NCBI RefSeq assembly: GCF_016863255.1
Contig: NZ_BOON01000003.1
Location: 28,923-92,922 of the forward strand
DNA length: 64,000 nucleotides
Reading direction: 5' to 3'
Source: Planosporangium mesophilum
Lineage (GTDB): Bacteria; Actinomycetota; Actinomycetes; Mycobacteriales; Micromonosporaceae
The position numbers were made by a program, and so were the translations under genes. The first letter of the stretch is position 1, and each line of letters starts with the position of its first letter. The notes under the pieces were generated by a model, which was given only the letters and a program-made list of their open reading frames with translations, did no database searches and was not told the DNA's origin. Positions 63,937-64,000 of the stretch are shown in pieces.

Positions 63937-64000
63937 CGGTACGCTCCCCTGCGATGAACTCGCCGTCGGGGCGGGAGATCCGCCCGCCGAGATCGGCGGG

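Overview
The window is chromosomal DNA from a high-GC actinomycete. GTG and TTG starts are common, purine-rich ribosome binding sites precede most genes, and the core gene order (argS, lysA, hom, thrC, thrB, rho, rpmE, prfA, prmC, sua5, then the start of the ATP synthase operon) points to the Micromonosporaceae. The family assignment is an inference from gene order and protein similarity recalled from memory, not from a search.

Positions 1-21.5 kb are mostly housekeeping, read mainly from the minus strand. They cover aspartate-family amino acid synthesis (lysA, hom, thrC, thrB with a major-facilitator transporter embedded between thrC and thrB), transcription termination (rho), translation (rpmE, prfA, prmC, argS), t6A tRNA modification (two Sua5-like genes facing each other), a low-molecular-weight tyrosine phosphatase, a diguanylate cyclase and the 5' part of the atp operon.

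Positions 21.5-35.5 kb hold an actinomycete integrative and conjugative element (AICE) of 13.9 kb, integrated in a tRNA-Arg(CCG) gene. A perfect 48-bp copy of the tRNA 3' end marks both ends. A nearly unbroken minus-strand operon runs from a divergent, palindrome-bearing control region beside a GntR (KorSA-like) regulator. It contains small AICE proteins (DUF6284, RRQRL-type, DUF2637), an FtsK/TraB-like DNA translocase, a prim-pol primase, a tRNA-guanine-transglycosylase/DpdA-like protein, a RepA-like ATPase, an excisionase and a tyrosine integrase. Two inverted copies of a repeat module built on GTGTCACTC lie 9.5 kb apart in the element. A CTAG-rich palindrome cluster beside the translocase gene is a candidate transfer locus. 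A glycosyltransferase and an AT-rich membrane protein gene are cargo.

Positions 35.5-41.2 kb look like an older, decayed island: a 1529-residue STAND/NACHT-type NTPase, fragments of an IS5-type transposase and of a serine recombinase, and a degenerate tRNA-like 3' end that may be an older attachment scar.

Positions 41.2-64 kb are accessory chromosome: a secreted acetylxylan-esterase-like deacetylase, an orphan ATP synthase subunit c gene, many stand-alone enzymes and regulators (GNAT, TetR, MerR, FAD monooxygenase, DHH phosphoesterase, VOC, DinB, a phosphatidylserine-decarboxylase relative), a dispersed same-strand repeat family between 49 and 55 kb, and a complete oligopeptide ABC transporter operon (57.8-63.5 kb).
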